Positions 33,685 to 42,566 of a DNA stretch of 64,000 nt are shown piece by piece (position 1 is the stretch's first letter; every line of letters starts with the position of its first letter). Position numbers and translations under genes: made by a program. Source of the DNA: Actinomadura rifamycini DSM 43936. Its GTDB lineage: Bacteria > Actinomycetota > Actinomycetes > Streptosporangiales > Streptosporangiaceae. A model generated the notes under the pieces. The model did not search any database. It was not told the DNA's origin and worked only from the letters and a program-made list of their open reading frames with translations. The stretch is from NCBI RefSeq assembly GCF_000425065.1, contig NZ_AULB01000007.1, positions 372,001 through 436,000 of the forward strand, given 5' to 3'.

Positions 33685-34524
33685 ATGACCGTCATGCCGG
33701 CGATGGAGCCAGCACCCGCGCGGACCGCGCTGCGGCGGCACTACCTGATGTGCCGCCCGGACCACTTCGCCGTCACGTACGCGATCAACCCGTGGATGGA
33801 CCCGGCGGCGGGCGCGGACGCGGGCCGGGCGGTCGCGCAGTGGGAGGCGCTGCGGGACGCGTACCTGGCGCTGGGGCACGAGGTGAGCCTGATCGAGCCG
33901 GTGGCGGGGCTGCCGGACATGGTGTTCGCGGCGAACGGCGCGCTGGTCGTGGGCGGCCGGGTGTACGGGGCGCGGTTCGCGCACGCGGAGCGGCGGGCGG
34001 AGGGCCCCGCGTACGCGGCGTGGCTGCGGGCGAACGGGTTCGCGGTGGTGCGCGAGCCGGAGCACGTGAACGAGGGCGAGGGCGACTTCCTCACGCTCGA
34101 CCACGTGATCCTGGCCGGGACGGGCTTCCGGACGGAGATCGCCGCGCACCAGGAGGCGCAGGAGTTCCTCGGGCGTCCGGTGGTGACGCTCCGGCTGGTC
34201 GACCCGCGCTTCTACCACCTGGACACGGCGCTGTTCCCGCTGGGCGGCGACAACGTGGCGTACTTCCCGGGCGCGTTCTCGCCCGGGAGCCGGGCGGTGC
34301 TGGAGCGGCTGTTCCCGGACGCCGTCACGGCGGACGAGCGGGACGCGGCGGTGCTCGGGCTGAACGCCGTCTGCGACGGCCGCAACGTGGTGGTCAACGC
34401 CGAGGCGGAGGGGCTGATCGGGACGCTGCGCGCCCGGGGGTACGAGCCGGTTCCGGTGGACCTGTCGGAGCTGCGCAAGGCGGGCGGCGGCCCGAAGTGC
34501 TGCACGCTGGAGCTGCGCGGCTAG
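33685..34524 (+). CDS. ddaH: Dimethylarginine dimethylaminohydrolase (amidinotransferase superfamily)
   Basis: A 279-residue guanidino-modifying enzyme that converts methylated arginine to citrulline plus methylamine, or acts on a related guanidino compound. The start ATG has GTGGAG at 6 bases; a GTG four codons upstream is less likely. The fold's repeats include MCRPDHFAVTYAINPWMD, FAANGALVVGGRV and EGEGDFL. The catalytic His is in FYHLDTALFPLGGDN and the nucleophilic Cys is in PKCCTLELRG at the C-terminus. The 3' ends of this gene and the monooxygenase gene overlap by 4 bases. Confidence 0.85.
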   Translation: MTVMPAMEPAPARTALRRHYLMCRPDHFAVTYAINPWMDPAAGADAGRAVAQWEALRDAYLALGHEVSLIEPVAGLPDMVFAANGALVVGGRVYGARFAHAERRAEGPAYAAWLRANGFAVVREPEHVNEGEGDFLTLDHVILAGTGFRTEIAAHQEAQEFLGRPVVTLRLVDPRFYHLDTALFPLGGDNVAYFPGAFSPGSRAVLERLFPDAVTADERDAAVLGLNAVCDGRNVVVNAEAEGLIGTLRARGYEPVPVDLSELRKAGGGPKCCTLELRG

Positions 34525-35597
34525 AAGTAGTCGGTGGCGGAGCGGAGCCACTTGACGTACGACTTGGTGGACCGGGCGTCCGGGACGAGCCCGGTGAGCG
34601 GCCCCTGGCGGCTGGGCATCTCGGTCGCGACCATGCGGGCGACGCGGCGGACGGTCCTGGCGCGGGCGCGCTCGTAGGCGCGCGGGTCGCCGGGGGTGCG
34701 GCTCAGCGCCCAGGCGTCCTCGACGGCCTGGGCGGCGCCCATCGCCATGGCCGGGGGCATCGTGTGGACGGCGTCGCCGAGGAGGGTGGTCGGGCCGCGC
34801 CCCCAGGTGGACGGGACGCGGTGCAGGTGGTGCGGGTAGAAGCCGGCGGTCTCGGCGTGTTCGAGCACCGCGGGGAACGGGTCGGGCCAGCGCCCGAACC
34901 GCTCGCGCAGCCGGTCCAGGATGCCGGGCGAGTCCCAGAAGCGGCTTCCGGGCTTGGCGCGCAGGTCGAACCACCACAGGGCGCGGCCGTGCCCGGCGGG
35001 GGCGATGCTGCCGAGCGACCGCCCGTCGGAGACGAGCACGGTCCGGCCGCCGCCGGCGATGTCGGACGGCAGGTCGGTGAACGCCTGCCAGGTGGCCCAG
35101 CCGTTGAGCCGCGCCTCGCGGCCGCCGAGGGCCCGCCGGACGACCGAGCGGCGGCCGTCGGCGCCGACGAGCAGGTCGCCGCGCGCGGTCCGCCCGTCGG
35201 CGAAGACGAGCTCCGCGCGGTCGGGGTCGACCTCGGTGATCTCGTGCCCGTAGCGGACGGGCACGCCGTCGGCGAGGCGCTCGACGAGTTCGCGGCGGGC
35301 GATGTGCAGGGCGGGCAGGCCGTCGAAGGCGCGCTCGACGGCGGTGAGGTCGATGGCGCCGAGGCGGCGGCCGCGCGGCGAGAGGCTCACCATCGCCTCC
35401 AGCCGGCGGCCCGCGCCGTCGAGGTCGACCTCGAACTCGCGCAGGATGCCGGCGGTCGCGGGCCAGATCGAGATCGAGCCGCCTTCGGTGCGGAGTTCGG
35501 GCGCCGCCTCGTACACCTCGACGTCGTGGCCGGCGAGGGCGAGGCCGCGCGCCGCGCTCAGTCCCGCGACACCCGCGCCGGCGATGAGTACTCTCAT
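34521..35597 (-). CDS. FAD-dependent monooxygenase (PHBH-like)
   Basis: A 358-residue flavoprotein of the aromatic hydroxylase group. The ADP-binding GAGVAGLSAARG is near the N-terminus, and DLLVGADGRRSVVR and LLGDAVHTMPPAMAMG are the standard second and third FAD motifs. It probably hydroxylates an aromatic or polyketide compound using NAD(P)H and oxygen. It is transcribed divergently from a TetR gene, with a perfect palindrome between them, so it is most likely the TetR target. Confidence 0.86.
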   Translation of the reverse strand: MRVLIAGAGVAGLSAARGLALAGHDVEVYEAAPELRTEGGSISIWPATAGILREFEVDLDGAGRRLEAMVSLSPRGRRLGAIDLTAVERAFDGLPALHIARRELVERLADGVPVRYGHEITEVDPDRAELVFADGRTARGDLLVGADGRRSVVRRALGGREARLNGWATWQAFTDLPSDIAGGGRTVLVSDGRSLGSIAPAGHGRALWWFDLRAKPGSRFWDSPGILDRLRERFGRWPDPFPAVLEHAETAGFYPHHLHRVPSTWGRGPTTLLGDAVHTMPPAMAMGAAQAVEDAWALSRTPGDPRAYERARARTVRRVARMVATEMPSRQGPLTGLVPDARSTKSYVKWLRSATDYF

Positions 35598-35622
35598 GTT
35601 CGGAACCCATTCTGAGACTTAC

Positions 35623-35635
35623 AGTATCTGATACT
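35623..35635. promoter_or_regulatory. TetR-type operator
   Basis: AGTATC-T-GATACT is a perfect 13-base palindrome located midway between the divergent monooxygenase and TetR genes. A further GTATC half-site overlaps the TetR ribosome-binding region. The position and symmetry fit autoregulation by the adjacent TetR protein. Confidence 0.65.
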
Positions 35636-35647
35636 AGGAGTATCACA

Positions 35648-36211
35648 ATGATGGCTCGGGGGCGCAAGCCCGATCCCGCGGTGGACGCGCGCATCAAGCG
35701 GGCGGCGGTCGAGCTGCTGGTGGCGAAGGGGCCGTCGTTCACCGTGGACGAGGTGGCCGCGGCCGCCGGGGTGGGCCGGGCCAGCGTCTTCCGCCGCTAC
35801 GCGACGAAGCGCGACATGCTGCTCGACGCGATCCGCGCCGCCATGGACGCCCAGGTCACGGCCGTCCCCGACACCGGCTCACTCGAAGGCGACCTGCTGG
35901 TGATCGTCACCGAGACGCTCGCCGTCTGGAACGCGCCCGAGTTCGCGGAGCGGACGCGCGAGATGTTCGGCGAGGCGGGCCGCGACCCGGCGGTCGGCGA
36001 GATCCTGCGCACCGCCATGCGCGACCGGATGGCCCGCAGCCGGCCGATCTACGACCGGGCGATCGAGCGCGGCGAGCTGGCCGCGGACGCCGACCTGTGG
36101 CTGCTGTCGGACATGGTCGTCGGCCTGGCCGTGTACCGGGGCCTCATCGGCGTGCCGCAGCCCGACCCGTCAGGCATGGTCCGCGCGCTGCTGCACGGCT
36201 TCGCCCGCTGA
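35648..36211 (+). CDS. TetR-family regulator
   Basis: A 187-residue regulator. The N-terminal DNA-binding region is AAVELLVAKGPSFTVDEVAAAAGVGRASVFRRYATKRDML, and the C-terminal part is a helical ligand pocket. AGGAG precedes the ATG; a second ATG directly follows the first. It is predicted to repress itself and the divergent FAD monooxygenase gene through the palindrome between them. Its 3' end overlaps the convergent MFS gene by 42 bases. Confidence 0.88.
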   Translation: MMARGRKPDPAVDARIKRAAVELLVAKGPSFTVDEVAAAAGVGRASVFRRYATKRDMLLDAIRAAMDAQVTAVPDTGSLEGDLLVIVTETLAVWNAPEFAERTREMFGEAGRDPAVGEILRTAMRDRMARSRPIYDRAIERGELAADADLWLLSDMVVGLAVYRGLIGVPQPDPSGMVRALLHGFAR

Positions 36212-37516
36212 CCCGCCCGGCCCCACGGGGGCGAGGCGGGCGAGTTCGCGGCGGGCGAGGCGGCGGGTGCGCAGCACCCCGGCGACGCCGACCGCCCAGA
36301 CGAGCGCCTGCACGGTCCACGCGAGGCGGAACGCCTCGGGCGTGTACTCCCGGCCGGGCGACGCGGCGTCGAGCACGACCCCGACGAGCAGGATGGTGAC
36401 GAGCGCGCCGACCGAGCCGCCGACGTTGACGATGCCGGTCGCGGCGCCGTGCCGTCCGGGCGGGTTGAACGTCCGGGCGTAGTCGAAGCCGATCATGGCG
36501 CCGGGGCCGCCGAGCGCGACGCACAGCACGAGGACGACCAGCAGCCAGGCGGGCGCGGGCGGCGGCCACGCGAGCGTCGCGGCCCACGCCCCGGCGTTGA
36601 GGCCGACGATCCCGAGGACGAGCCACGAGCGGCGCAGCGGGTGCCGCGCCACGAGCCGTCCGATGTAGGGGCCGGACACCATGTTCGCCAGGACGAACAC
36701 GGTGAGGAGGGTCGAGGCGGTCGCGGGCTCCATGCCCTGGCCGGACACCAGGTACGGGTAGCCCCACATCAGGGCGAAGGCGTTCGAGGCGAACTGGGTG
36801 ACGAAGTGCGTCCAGAGGCCGAGGCGGGTGCCGGGCTGCCGCCACGCGGCGCGCAGGTCGCGGCCGATCTCGCGCGGCGTCGGGGACGCGGCCCGCGCGG
36901 CGTCGGGCGGGGCGTCGCGCAGCACGGCGAGCGCGAGGACGCCGACCAGCACGCCGAGGGCGGCGGCGGACCCGAACGCGGCGCCCCAGCCGGGGCCGTG
37001 CAGCAGCGCGACCAGCGGGACCGCGCTGAGCACCTGCCCGAGCTGCCCGAGCAGGCCGGTGAGCTGGGTGACGACCGGGACGCGCGGCGCCGCGAACCAC
37101 GCGCCGACGATGCCGAGCACGCTGATGAAGGTCATGGCGTCCCCGGCCGCGACGACGACGCGGGCGGCGACGGCGAGCGGGACGGACGTCGCGGCGGCCA
37201 TCAGCGCCTGCCCGGCGGCCATCAGCAGCGCCCCGCCCGCGATCATCCGGCGCGGGCCGACGCGGTCGAGCAGCAGCCCGACGGGGATCTGCAGCCCCGC
37301 GTAGACGAGGAGCTGGACGACCGTGAACGTGGCGAGGATCCCGGCGGACGCGTCGAACCGGTGCAGGGCGTCCTCTCCGGTGACGCCGAACGACGTCCGG
37401 TGCAGGATCGCCGCGACGTAGGCGGCGATGCCCACGCCCCACAGCGCCCACGCGACGGGCGCGGTCCTGGTCTCTCCGGTCTCCTGGGGATGCTGGGGGG
37501 TTTGGGCGTTCTGCAC
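36170..37516 (-). CDS. MFS transporter
   Basis: A 448-residue, 12-helix major facilitator protein (start chosen at a GTG; longer in-frame starts exist). Hallmarks are LHRTSFGVTGEDAL after helix 1, PVGLLLDRVGPRRM, YIGRLVARHPLRRS and FDYARTFNPPGRHGAATGIVNVGGSVGAL. This pattern resembles nitrate/sugar-phosphate-like permeases of the NNP/OPA neighbourhood, but the substrate is not assignable. There is no Shine-Dalgarno at the GTG. A TACATT element 16 bases upstream would fit a leaderless transcript. It lies just downstream of the XRE-cupin gene on the same strand. Confidence 0.78.
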   Translation of the reverse strand: MQNAQTPQHPQETGETRTAPVAWALWGVGIAAYVAAILHRTSFGVTGEDALHRFDASAGILATFTVVQLLVYAGLQIPVGLLLDRVGPRRMIAGGALLMAAGQALMAAATSVPLAVAARVVVAAGDAMTFISVLGIVGAWFAAPRVPVVTQLTGLLGQLGQVLSAVPLVALLHGPGWGAAFGSAAALGVLVGVLALAVLRDAPPDAARAASPTPREIGRDLRAAWRQPGTRLGLWTHFVTQFASNAFALMWGYPYLVSGQGMEPATASTLLTVFVLANMVSGPYIGRLVARHPLRRSWLVLGIVGLNAGAWAATLAWPPPAPAWLLVVLVLCVALGGPGAMIGFDYARTFNPPGRHGAATGIVNVGGSVGALVTILLVGVVLDAASPGREYTPEAFRLAWTVQALVWAVGVAGVLRTRRLARRELARLAPVGPGGSAGEAVQQRADHA

Positions 37517-37532
37517 GGAAAGCCAATGTATG

Positions 37533-38108
37533 TCACTTCCGTCTGGGTTGTGCGCGCATGTGCAAGCGCTCACCCTGCGGCCCCATCAGGCAGAGCACCT
37601 CGACCGGCCCGCCGACGCCCGCGAACCAGTGCGGCAGCCGGGTGTCGAACTCGGCGGCCTCCCCCGGCTCCAGGACCAGGTCGCGGTCGCCGAGGATGAG
37701 CCGCAGCCGCCCGTTCAGGACGTACAGCCACTCGTAGCCCTCGTGCGTCTTCGGCTCGGGCTTCCCCGGACGCTCCGGATGGATCATCTTGAACGCCTGG
37801 ATGCCGCCCGGACGGCGCGTCAGCGGCATGACGATCAGGTCGCCCCGCTTCTGGGGCCGCAGCCGGACGCGCGGGTCGCCGACCTCGGGCGCGCCCACCA
37901 GCTCGTCCAGCGGCACCTGGTACGCCTGCGCGAGCGGCAGCAGCAGCTCCAGGCTGGGCCGCCGCTTGCCCGACTCCAGCCGCGACAGCGTGCTCACCGA
38001 GATGCCGGTGGACTCCGCGAGCGCGGACAGCGTCACCTCCCGCTCCCGGCGCAGCCGCCGCAGCCGCTCCCCCACGCCCGCCAGCACGTCCTCGATCGGT
38101 TCGCTCAT
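37533..38108 (-). CDS. XRE-cupin regulator
   Basis: A 191-residue two-domain regulator. The HTH (about 12-66: VTLSALAESTGISVSTLSRLESGKRRPS) is fused to a cupin (about 105-180: HEGYEWLYVLNGRLRLILGD, PGEAAEFDTRLPHWF). Such proteins sense small metabolites and repress neighbouring genes. It is divergent from a thioredoxin-reductase-like gene and has symmetrical sequence in the shared promoter, so that gene is the likely target along with the MFS gene downstream. Confidence 0.88.
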   Translation of the reverse strand: MSEPIEDVLAGVGERLRRLRREREVTLSALAESTGISVSTLSRLESGKRRPSLELLLPLAQAYQVPLDELVGAPEVGDPRVRLRPQKRGDLIVMPLTRRPGGIQAFKMIHPERPGKPEPKTHEGYEWLYVLNGRLRLILGDRDLVLEPGEAAEFDTRLPHWFAGVGGPVEVLCLMGPQGERLHMRAQPRRK

Positions 38109-38114
38109 GCGTCC

Positions 38115-38144
38115 ATTGCAGTTTCGGCAACGAAGTTTGTCAAT
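38115..38144. promoter_or_regulatory. Candidate XRE-cupin operator
   Basis: This region contains TTGC-N7-GCAA, a nested TTCG-GCAA-CGAA palindrome and outer ATTG...CAAT ends, all within 30 bases immediately upstream of the regulator start and close to the divergent gene. It is the only symmetrical element in the 65-base intergenic region. Confidence 0.5.
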
Positions 38145-38173
38145 CCCGCAGGGCGTCGCGCATCCTCGGCGGC

Positions 38174-39109
38174 ATGAGCGAACACCTGGGGAACGAGCAG
38201 CGGGAAGTACTGATCATCGGCGGCGGCCCGGCCGGGCTGAGCGCGGCCCTGGTGCTGGCCCGGGCCCGCCGCCGCGTGACCGTCGTCGACTCCGGCGAGC
38301 CGCGCAACGCGACCGTCGCGCACATGCAGGGGTTCCTGTCCCGGGACGGGATGCCGCCGGAGGAACTGCGCAGGATCGGCCGGACCGAGGTCCGCGGCTA
38401 CGGCGGCGAGATCGTCGACGGCGCCGTCGAGCGCACCGAGCGGACCGCCGGCGGCTTCGCCGTGACGCTGCGGGACGGGACCGTCCTGCACGGCCGGCGG
38501 CTGCTGGTGGCCACCGGCGTCGTCGACGAGCTCCCGGACGTCCCCGGCCTGCGCGAACGCTGGGGCCGCGAGGTGCAGATGTGCCCGTACTGCCACGGCT
38601 GGGAGGTCCGCGACCAGAAGATCGTCGTACTGGCGACCGGCCCCATGTCGGTGCACCAGGCGCTGCTGCTCACGCAGTGGTCCGCGGACGTCGCGCTCGT
38701 CACCGCCGAGGCGCCGCAGGGAGCGGACGCCGACCGGCTCGCCGCCCGCGGCGTCACCGTCGTCCCGGGCGAACCGGCCCGGCTCGCCGTCGAGCGCGAC
38801 CGCGTCACCGGCCTCGACCTGGCCGGTGGGGAGACCGTCCCGTGCGACGCCGTCTTCCTCGGCCCGCGCATGGTCGCCCGCTCCGGCCCGCTGACCGACC
38901 TCGGCTGCGAGCTGACCGAGGACGGCCAGGTGAAGACCGACCAGTTCGGCCTCACCAGCGTGCCCGGCGTGTGGGCGGCCGGGAACGTGGCCAAGCCCGC
39001 CGGACAGGTGATCATCGCGGCGGCCGACGCCGTCTGGACCGCCGGGCTGATCAACATGGACCTCATCGAGGAGGACATCGAGCGCGAGCTCGCCGCCCGC
39101 GCGGCGTGA
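38174..39109 (+). CDS. Thioredoxin-reductase-like FAD/NAD(P)-dependent oxidoreductase
   Basis: A 311-residue protein of the TrxB fold. LIIGGGPAGLSAALVLAR binds FAD, CPYCHGWEV carries the CxxC redox pair and SVPGVWAAGNVAKPAGQVIIAAADA is the C-terminal FAD motif. The NADPH-binding motif is degenerate: VLATGPMSVHQALLL replaces the usual GGGDSA. It may therefore be one of the thioredoxin-reductase-like oxidases that form disulfides in natural products (HlmI/GliT type) rather than a true reductase. It is divergent from the XRE-cupin regulator. Confidence 0.8.
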   Translation: MSEHLGNEQREVLIIGGGPAGLSAALVLARARRRVTVVDSGEPRNATVAHMQGFLSRDGMPPEELRRIGRTEVRGYGGEIVDGAVERTERTAGGFAVTLRDGTVLHGRRLLVATGVVDELPDVPGLRERWGREVQMCPYCHGWEVRDQKIVVLATGPMSVHQALLLTQWSADVALVTAEAPQGADADRLAARGVTVVPGEPARLAVERDRVTGLDLAGGETVPCDAVFLGPRMVARSGPLTDLGCELTEDGQVKTDQFGLTSVPGVWAAGNVAKPAGQVIIAAADAVWTAGLINMDLIEEDIERELAARAA

Positions 39110-39143
39110 CCCCGCCCGCGCCCCGGTCCGTAGGGTGGCGGGC

Positions 39144-40214
39144 ATGGACGGCGAGGCGCGGTGGCGGGACGAACGGGCGGCGCTCGACGGCGCGCGGGCA
39201 CGGCTCGGGGAGGTCGCGGACGGCCTGTACCCGGACGTCCCGCGCGTCGCGGGCACGCCGCTGCGGTGCGCGGACGGCTGGGTTCCGGACGCGCCGGTCC
39301 CGCTCGGCGACGTCCGGCTCGCCTGGGACCCGGCGCCCCCGCCGCCCGCCGTCGCCGCCCCGCCGGACGGCCTGCCACCCGGGTACCGGACGTACGCGGA
39401 GGCCCTCGGGGCGCTCGCGCCGCCGGCGGTGTTCGAGGACCGCCCGGCCTACCGGCTCGTCGCCGTCGAGCCGCCGGCGGACCGGCCGGTGCTGCGGCTC
39501 TCGCCCGCGCGGTACTTCGACGGGGTGAACGTCGGCGAGGCGGTCGCGCACGAGCTGGCCGCCGGACGGCGCGGCCTGCGGGACCGGATCGGCGACCCGT
39601 GCGACCTCGCCCGCCGCACCGCGCTCCCGGCGATCACGACCGTGACGCTGACGGCGTCCGGGACGTACCTGCTGCACCGGCGCGACCCGGCGAAGGTGGC
39701 GCACGCGGGCGGCCTGCTCCAGGTGATGCCGGTCGGGGTGTTCCAGCCGCTCCGCGCGGCGGACGAGCGCCGCGACCTCGACCTGTGGCGCTGCATGGTC
39801 CGCGAGTACGCCGAGGAGGTGCTCGGCCGGGACGAGGACTACGGCGCCGCGTTCGACCAGGACGCGTGGCCCTTCCACCGCGCGCTGACCGCCGCCCGGA
39901 CGGCCGGGCGGGCGCGCGCCCACCTGCTCGGCATCGGCGTCGACCCGCTGACGCTCGCGCTGGACGTGCTGACCGCCGTGGTGTTCGACGACGACGCGTT
40001 CGCCGAGCTGTTCGGGGACGCGGTCGAGGTCAACGCCGAGGGCGAGGTGGCGCGCGCGCCGTTCGACGGGACCGTCCCGGCGCCGATGCAGCCCGCCGGC
40101 GCCGCCGCGCTGGAACTCGCGTGGCGGCACCGGGAGGCGCTCCGGGTCACCCCGTCTCCGGTCAGTCCGTCACCGGTCAGTCCGCGACCGGTCAGTCCGC
40201 CACGAGGGCCTTGA
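39144..40214 (+). CDS. Uncharacterised protein with Nudix-like segment
   Basis: A 356-residue soluble protein. In the centre, HAGGLLQVMPVGVFQPL followed by RCMVREYAEEVLG resembles part of a Nudix box (REXXEE...G), but the spacing and the first Gly/Glu are not canonical, so hydrolase activity is uncertain. The N-terminal third is Pro/Ala-rich. The extreme C-terminus is a SPVSP repeat encoded by 15-base tandem units, and its coding sequence overlaps the end of the convergent acyltransferase gene. Confidence 0.55.
   Translation: MDGEARWRDERAALDGARARLGEVADGLYPDVPRVAGTPLRCADGWVPDAPVPLGDVRLAWDPAPPPPAVAAPPDGLPPGYRTYAEALGALAPPAVFEDRPAYRLVAVEPPADRPVLRLSPARYFDGVNVGEAVAHELAAGRRGLRDRIGDPCDLARRTALPAITTVTLTASGTYLLHRRDPAKVAHAGGLLQVMPVGVFQPLRAADERRDLDLWRCMVREYAEEVLGRDEDYGAAFDQDAWPFHRALTAARTAGRARAHLLGIGVDPLTLALDVLTAVVFDDDAFAELFGDAVEVNAEGEVARAPFDGTVPAPMQPAGAAALELAWRHREALRVTPSPVSPSPVSPRPVSPPRGP
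40152..40196. repeat. 15-bp tandem repeat (three units) at convergent gene ends
   Basis: Three 15-base units of the form CCGTCNCCGGTCAGT occur, with small changes in units 1 and 3. They encode the SPVSP tail of the plus-strand gene. On the minus strand each unit supplies an in-frame TGA, and the TGA in the last unit (in plus-strand order) is the acyltransferase stop. Confidence 0.9.
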
Positions 40215-41637
40215 GCTCGCCGAGGGCGTCGTCGAGGTGGTCGATGATCTCGGCCGGGTCGGGGACGAGGTCGCGGCAGGCGACGATGCCGATGTCGACC
40301 GTCCCGTCGTAGGAGAACACGGTGATGTTGAGGCCGCCGCTGACGTCCGTCACCACCGAGATCGGGTAGTAGCCGAGGACGCGCGCGCCGCACAGGTAGA
40401 GCGGGAACTGCGGGCCCGGCACGTTCGAGATCACCAGGTTGATCGGGCGGAGCGAGACGGCCGCGCCGGCCTGCAGGACGAGCCGCGTCAGCGGCCCGGC
40501 GACGGGCGCGGGGACGAGCCCGCTCAGCTCCCGCACCCAGCTTCCGGACGTCACGGCGAAGCGGCGCTTGACGAGGTCCATGTCGCGGCGGACGGCGGTG
40601 AACCGGCCGGCGGGGTCGGGGATGTGGGTGGCGAGCGGCACCGTCATGATCGACACCTGGTTGCACGCGTCGGTGGTGGACCGGCCGCCGCGCAGCGACA
40701 CCGGGACGCCGGCGACGAGCGGGCGGTCGGGCAGCTCGCCGCGCTTGTCGAGCCACTGCCGCAGCGCGGTCGCGCACAGCGCCATGACGACGTCGTTGAC
40801 GCTGCCGCCGAGCCCCCGGCCGATCCGCTTGACCTCGTCGAGCGGCAGCTCGCCGCAGGCGACGGCGCGGCGCGGGCCGATCGGCCGGTTGAACGGGGTG
40901 GGCGGCGCGCTGGACCGCGGGACGCGCGGCAGGCCCTCGCGGCGCAGCGCCCCCTGGACGAACGCGGACGCGAGGCCCACGCCGGGGATGGCGGCGACGC
41001 CCGGGATCTCGTCGGCGTGCGGGACGGCGCGGGCCATCGACAGCGCGGCCTTCACCGGGTGCAGCGCGGCCTTGAGCAGGCCGGTGCGGAGCATGTCGCC
41101 GAGCGCGGGGGCGCGCTCGGGGATCCGGTCGGGGTCGGGGTGCACCTCGCGGGGCTCGGGGGTGAGGTCGAGCAGCGCGGCGAGCGTCTCGGCGGCCATG
41201 ACGCCGTCGGTCGCGGCGTGGTGCACCTTGGCGTAGACGGCGGTGAGGCCGCCTTCGAGCCCCTGGACGAGCACGATCTCCCAGAGCGGGCGGGCGCGGT
41301 CGAGGGGCCGCTCGTGGAGCATCGCGACGACCTCGGCGAGCTGCCGCCGGGTGCCGGGCGCGGGCAGCCCGATCTCCGAGATGTGCCGTTCGGGCGTGAA
41401 GTCGGGGTCGTCCTCCCAGTAGGGGTGGTCGAGGGAGAAGGGGACCTGGACGAGCCGCTGCCGCAGCGGCGCGGCCAGGTGCGCGCGCTCGCGGATCAGC
41501 GACGCCACCAGCGGGGCGGTGAGCCGCCCGCCGGGGCAGCCGGCCGGGTCGACGACGCCGACCCCGGCTATGTGCGCGTGCGTGGTGCCGGTCTCGGCGT
41601 GGAGGAAGGTCGCGTCCACGGTGGTCAGCTGGCCCAT
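40192..41637 (-). CDS. Wax ester synthase / acyl-CoA:diacylglycerol acyltransferase
   Basis: A 481-residue WS/DGAT bifunctional acyltransferase that makes triacylglycerol or wax ester storage lipid from acyl-CoA. The catalytic motif is KVHHAATDGV (HHxxxDG). PLWEIVLVQGLEGG, NDVVMALCATALRQWL and NLVISNVPGP are the other conserved blocks. The length is normal. It stands alone, convergent with the preceding gene. A TAAGGTCTTAA palindrome lies upstream near 41730, a possible regulator site. Confidence 0.9.
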   Translation of the reverse strand: MGQLTTVDATFLHAETGTTHAHIAGVGVVDPAGCPGGRLTAPLVASLIRERAHLAAPLRQRLVQVPFSLDHPYWEDDPDFTPERHISEIGLPAPGTRRQLAEVVAMLHERPLDRARPLWEIVLVQGLEGGLTAVYAKVHHAATDGVMAAETLAALLDLTPEPREVHPDPDRIPERAPALGDMLRTGLLKAALHPVKAALSMARAVPHADEIPGVAAIPGVGLASAFVQGALRREGLPRVPRSSAPPTPFNRPIGPRRAVACGELPLDEVKRIGRGLGGSVNDVVMALCATALRQWLDKRGELPDRPLVAGVPVSLRGGRSTTDACNQVSIMTVPLATHIPDPAGRFTAVRRDMDLVKRRFAVTSGSWVRELSGLVPAPVAGPLTRLVLQAGAAVSLRPINLVISNVPGPQFPLYLCGARVLGYYPISVVTDVSGGLNITVFSYDGTVDIGIVACRDLVPDPAEIIDHLDDALGELKALVAD

Positions 41638-41882
41638 GCTCTCGTCCCGTCCGCTCGTCGTGCGCCTGCCTACCTCTTGAGAGTTATGTCGTGGCCGGGC
41701 GGCGGGTCAACATTGTGAGCGAGAAGAAATAAGGTCTTAACGGGGCATTCCCCCCTCACCTCGGCGTATTTTGAGCAGGTTTTCACGAAGTTTTGATTAT
41801 TTTCCGCGCGACCCCGGTCAGGAAATCTCACCGGCCCCATCAAGCCGCGGCGTGTCCGATCATCTCGCTAGGGTGTGGCGCC

Positions 41883-42560
41883 ATGACGGCACGCCCCCTC
41901 TCAGAGATCGTCGAAGCCGGCTGGGCGGACGCGCTGCGGCCCGTCGCCGGGACGATCGCCGCCGCCGGGGACTGGCTGCGCGCGGAAGTCGCGGCCGGGC
42001 GGCGGTACCTCCCCGCCGGGAACATGGTCCTGCGCGCGTTCACCCAGCCCTTCGACGACGTCCGCGTCCTCATCGTCGGGCAGGACCCCTACCCCACCCC
42101 GGGGCACGCGGTCGGGCTCAGCTTCTCCGTCGCGCCGCACGTCCGGCCGCTGCCCGCGAGCCTGATCAACATCTTCCGCGAGTACTGCGACGACCTCGGC
42201 CACCCCGAGCCGTCCACCGGCGACCTCACGCCGTGGGCCGAGCAGGGCGTCCTGCTGCTCAACAGGGCGCTCACCGTGATGCCCGGCAACATCGGCTCGC
42301 ACCGCGGCAAGGGCTGGGAAGAGGTCACCGAGCAGGCCATCCGCGCGCTCGCCGGGCGCGGCCGCCCGCTCGTCGCGATCCTGTGGGGACGCGACGCCCG
42401 CAACCTCAAGCCGATGCTCGGCGGCGTGCCCTGCATCGAGTCGCCGCACCCGAGCCCCCGCTCGGCCGACAGCGGCTTCTTCGGCTCGCGCCCGTTCAGC
42501 CGCGCCAACGAGATCCTCCAGAAGCAGGGCGCGCCGCCCGTCGACTGGAAGCTGCCGTAG
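41883..42560 (+). CDS. ung: Uracil-DNA glycosylase, family 1
   Basis: A 225-residue DNA repair enzyme that removes uracil from DNA. The catalytic water-activating motif GQDPYP is at 66-71, the uracil-binding part is LLLNRAL, and the DNA-intercalation loop is [16 protein letters not shown]. The ATG is preferred over upstream in-frame starts because the family begins at this point. All family motifs are intact. Confidence 0.94.
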   Translation: MTARPLSEIVEAGWADALRPVAGTIAAAGDWLRAEVAAGRRYLPAGNMVLRAFTQPFDDVRVLIVGQDPYPTPGHAVGLSFSVAPHVRPLPASLINIFREYCDDLGHPEPSTGDLTPWAEQGVLLLNRALTVMPGNIGSHRGKGWEEVTEQAIRALAGRGRPLVAILWGRDARNLKPMLGGVPCIESPHPSPRSADSGFFGSRPFSRANEILQKQGAPPVDWKLP

Positions 42561-42566
42561 GCCCGC

